Assembly: GCA_039198835.1 (NCBI GenBank)
Contig: JBCCTH010000178.1
Coordinates: 1 to 5,799 of the forward strand
Direction: 5' to 3'
Length of the DNA stretch: 5,799 bases
DNA from: Shimia_B sp039198835
GTDB lineage: Bacteria; Pseudomonadota; Alphaproteobacteria; Rhodobacterales; Rhodobacteraceae
This document shows positions 4,398 through 5,799 of this stretch, one piece after another. The notes under the pieces were generated by a model. It had not been told where the DNA came from and did not search any database. It saw nothing but the letters and a program-made list of their open reading frames with translations. Position 1 is the stretch's first letter; the number at the start of each line of letters is the position of its first letter. The position numbers and the translations under genes were made by a program.

Positions 4398-5799
4398 ATG
4401 GCTCGGATAGCTTGGGCTCACCCTATCGCGGAGTGCCCCATTCTTGATCCTGTCCTCGCCAAAATCGACGCTGATCTGACAGCCTCAACCGACCGTCTGC
4501 TCGAGCTTTTGCGCATCCCCTCGGTCTCGACCGACCCGGCCTTCAAGGCCGATTGTGACCGCGCCGCCGATTGGCTTGTCGCAGATCTTCTTTCGCTGGG
4601 TTTTGAGGCGTCCAAGCGCCCCACGCCCGGTCACCCAATGGTGATTGGCCATATGCCCGGCGACGGGCCCCATCTGCTCTTTTACGGCCATTATGACGTG
4701 CAGCCCGCAGACCCGCTCGCCCCCTGGGACCGTGATCCCTTCGATCCCGCCATCGAGGAAACGCCGCATGGCAAGGTCATCCGCGGGCGCGGCTCCTCCG
4801 ATGATAAAGGCCAGCTCATGACCTTTGTTGAAGCCTGCCGCGCCTGGAAGGCCGTTCACGGCACCCTCCCTTGCCGCATCACGCTCTTTTTCGAGGGCGA
4901 AGAGGAAAGCGGCTCTCCCTCGCTCATCCCCTTCATGGAAGCACATCGCGAAGAGCTTTCAGCCGATATCGCGCTCATCTGTGATACCGGCCTTTTTGGC
5001 GATGAAACGCCCACAATCGTCACCCAGCTTCGCGGCCTTCTGGGCGAAGAACTGAAGATAAAAGGCCCCTCCAAGGATCTCCATTCAGGCTCCTATGGCG
5101 GCGCGGCCATGAACCCGATCCGCGTTCTCTCTCGCATTTTGGCAGCGCTCCATGATGAGACCGGGCGCGTGACGATCCCCGGTTTCTATGACGGCGTCGA
5201 AGAGCTGCCCGGCCAACTCAAGGGTCAATGGGAGGCGCTCGGCTTCGATGCATCGGCCTTTCTGGGCGAGGTAGGCCTGTCAGAGCCAGCGGGCGAAGCC
5301 GGACGCAGCGCGCTCGAGATGCTCTGGTCGCGCCCGACCTGCGAGGTCAACGGCATCTGGGGCGGGTATACCGGCGACGGTTTCAAAACCGTTTTGCCCG
5401 CCGAGGCCCATGCCAAGATCAGCTTCCGCCTCGTGGGCCAGCAAGACCCGGATACGATCCGCAAAAGCTTTCACGAAATGGTCGAAGCGATGCTGCCCGC
5501 AGATTGCAGCGCTCACTGGCAAAGCCATGGCGCGGGCCCGGCGAGCCATATGAGCATCGATCATCCCGCTTTCGAAGCCGCGCGCGCCGCCCTTTCGCGC
5601 GAATGGCCGCGCCCCGCCGCCTATGTCGGCGCGGGCGGCTCGATCCCGATCGCCGGCTATTTTCCAGACATCCTCGGCCTCGACGCGATGCTGATCGGGT
5701 TTGGGAAAGATGACGATCAAATCCACTCGCCCAACGAGAAATACGATCTGACGAGCTTTCACCGCGGCACAAGAAGCTGGGCGCGCATCCTCGCGGAAC
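4398..5799 (+). CDS. M20-family metallopeptidase (dipeptidase-like), 3' end cut by window
   Basis: The frame is open for 467 residues to the right edge, and the family usually ends within a few residues of the last visible WARILAE, so almost all of it is here. It is a di-zinc exopeptidase of the M20 CNDP/dipeptidase group: GHYDVQP (97-103) supplies H98 and catalytic D100, GRGSSDDKGQ (130-139) the bridging aspartate, FEGEEESGS (165-173) the catalytic base and a ligand near E169-E170, CDTG (195-198) a ligand at D196, and IHSPNEKYD (442-450) the last ligand, H443. The dimerisation domain begins near DLHSGSYGG (227-235), with H229. There is no signal peptide, so it should be cytosolic and cleave dipeptides or N-acyl amino acids; the substrate cannot be read from sequence. 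The ATG at 4398 has a poor Shine-Dalgarno, and the start is uncertain. The gene is divergent from hemA. Confidence 0.92.
   Translation, partial: MARIAWAHPIAECPILDPVLAKIDADLTASTDRLLELLRIPSVSTDPAFKADCDRAADWLVADLLSLGFEASKRPTPGHPMVIGHMPGDGPHLLFYGHYDVQPADPLAPWDRDPFDPAIEETPHGKVIRGRGSSDDKGQLMTFVEACRAWKAVHGTLPCRITLFFEGEEESGSPSLIPFMEAHREELSADIALICDTGLFGDETPTIVTQLRGLLGEELKIKGPSKDLHSGSYGGAAMNPIRVLSRILAALHDETGRVTIPGFYDGVEELPGQLKGQWEALGFDASAFLGEVGLSEPAGEAGRSALEMLWSRPTCEVNGIWGGYTGDGFKTVLPAEAHAKISFRLVGQQDPDTIRKSFHEMVEAMLPADCSAHWQSHGAGPASHMSIDHPAFEAARAALSREWPRPAAYVGAGGSIPIAGYFPDILGLDAMLIGFGKDDDQIHSPNEKYDLTSFHRGTRSWARILAE

Noticed and set aside
5228..5762. Overlapping plus and minus ORFs inside the M20 gene
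   Set aside because: The M20 frame carries the conserved metal-site and domain motifs through this region; the others are low-complexity Arg/Ala-rich shadows.
1..5799. Undescribed multi-gene system, CRISPR array, prophage or mobile element
   Set aside because: All open frames of substance belong to well-known core families. I see no regularly spaced repeats, transposase, integrase or terminal inverted repeats.

Overview
The window looks like chromosomal DNA of an alphaproteobacterium, most likely from the Rhodobacterales (Roseobacter/Rhodobacter group). The reasons are GC-rich coding sequence, an ALAS-type (Shemin pathway) HemA whose numbering matches the Rhodobacter enzymes, an HTH/DUF4115 RodZ-like protein and an M48-DsbA pair of the kind I recall from this order. 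Family assignments come from reading the translations and from memory; no database search was run.

Layout, left to right. (1) Positions 1 to about 376 are, on the minus strand, an internal piece of a TldD-family protein. (2) From about 377 to 643, on the plus strand, lies the C-terminal tail of an M48 metalloprotease with TPR-like helices. The two genes point away from each other, neither has its N-terminal part, and their recognisable homology stops at the same place (about 374-380). This is a rearrangement breakpoint or an assembly/amplification chimera. (3) A DsbA-family oxidoreductase (640-1389, +) overlaps the M48 stop by ATGA and ends at a hairpin terminator. (4) A convergent RodZ-like membrane protein (1428-2960, -) carries an HTH domain, one membrane segment and two tandem DUF4115-like repeats. 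(5) hemA, 5-aminolevulinate synthase (3063-4286, -), starts at a TTG codon. (6) A divergent M20 peptidase (4398 to the right edge, +) lacks only its last few codons.

The most informative regulatory feature is a near-perfect FNR/FnrL box in the hemA-M20 intergenic region, which suggests oxygen-dependent control of tetrapyrrole synthesis. The M48 and DsbA proteins would form an envelope protein-quality pair, RodZ a cell-shape element, HemA the entry to heme (and possibly bacteriochlorophyll) synthesis, and the M20 enzyme peptide turnover. I see no CRISPR array, tRNA, rRNA, insertion sequence or phage gene. Apart from the junction near 377, this is ordinary core-genome content, and I do not see a new multi-gene system.
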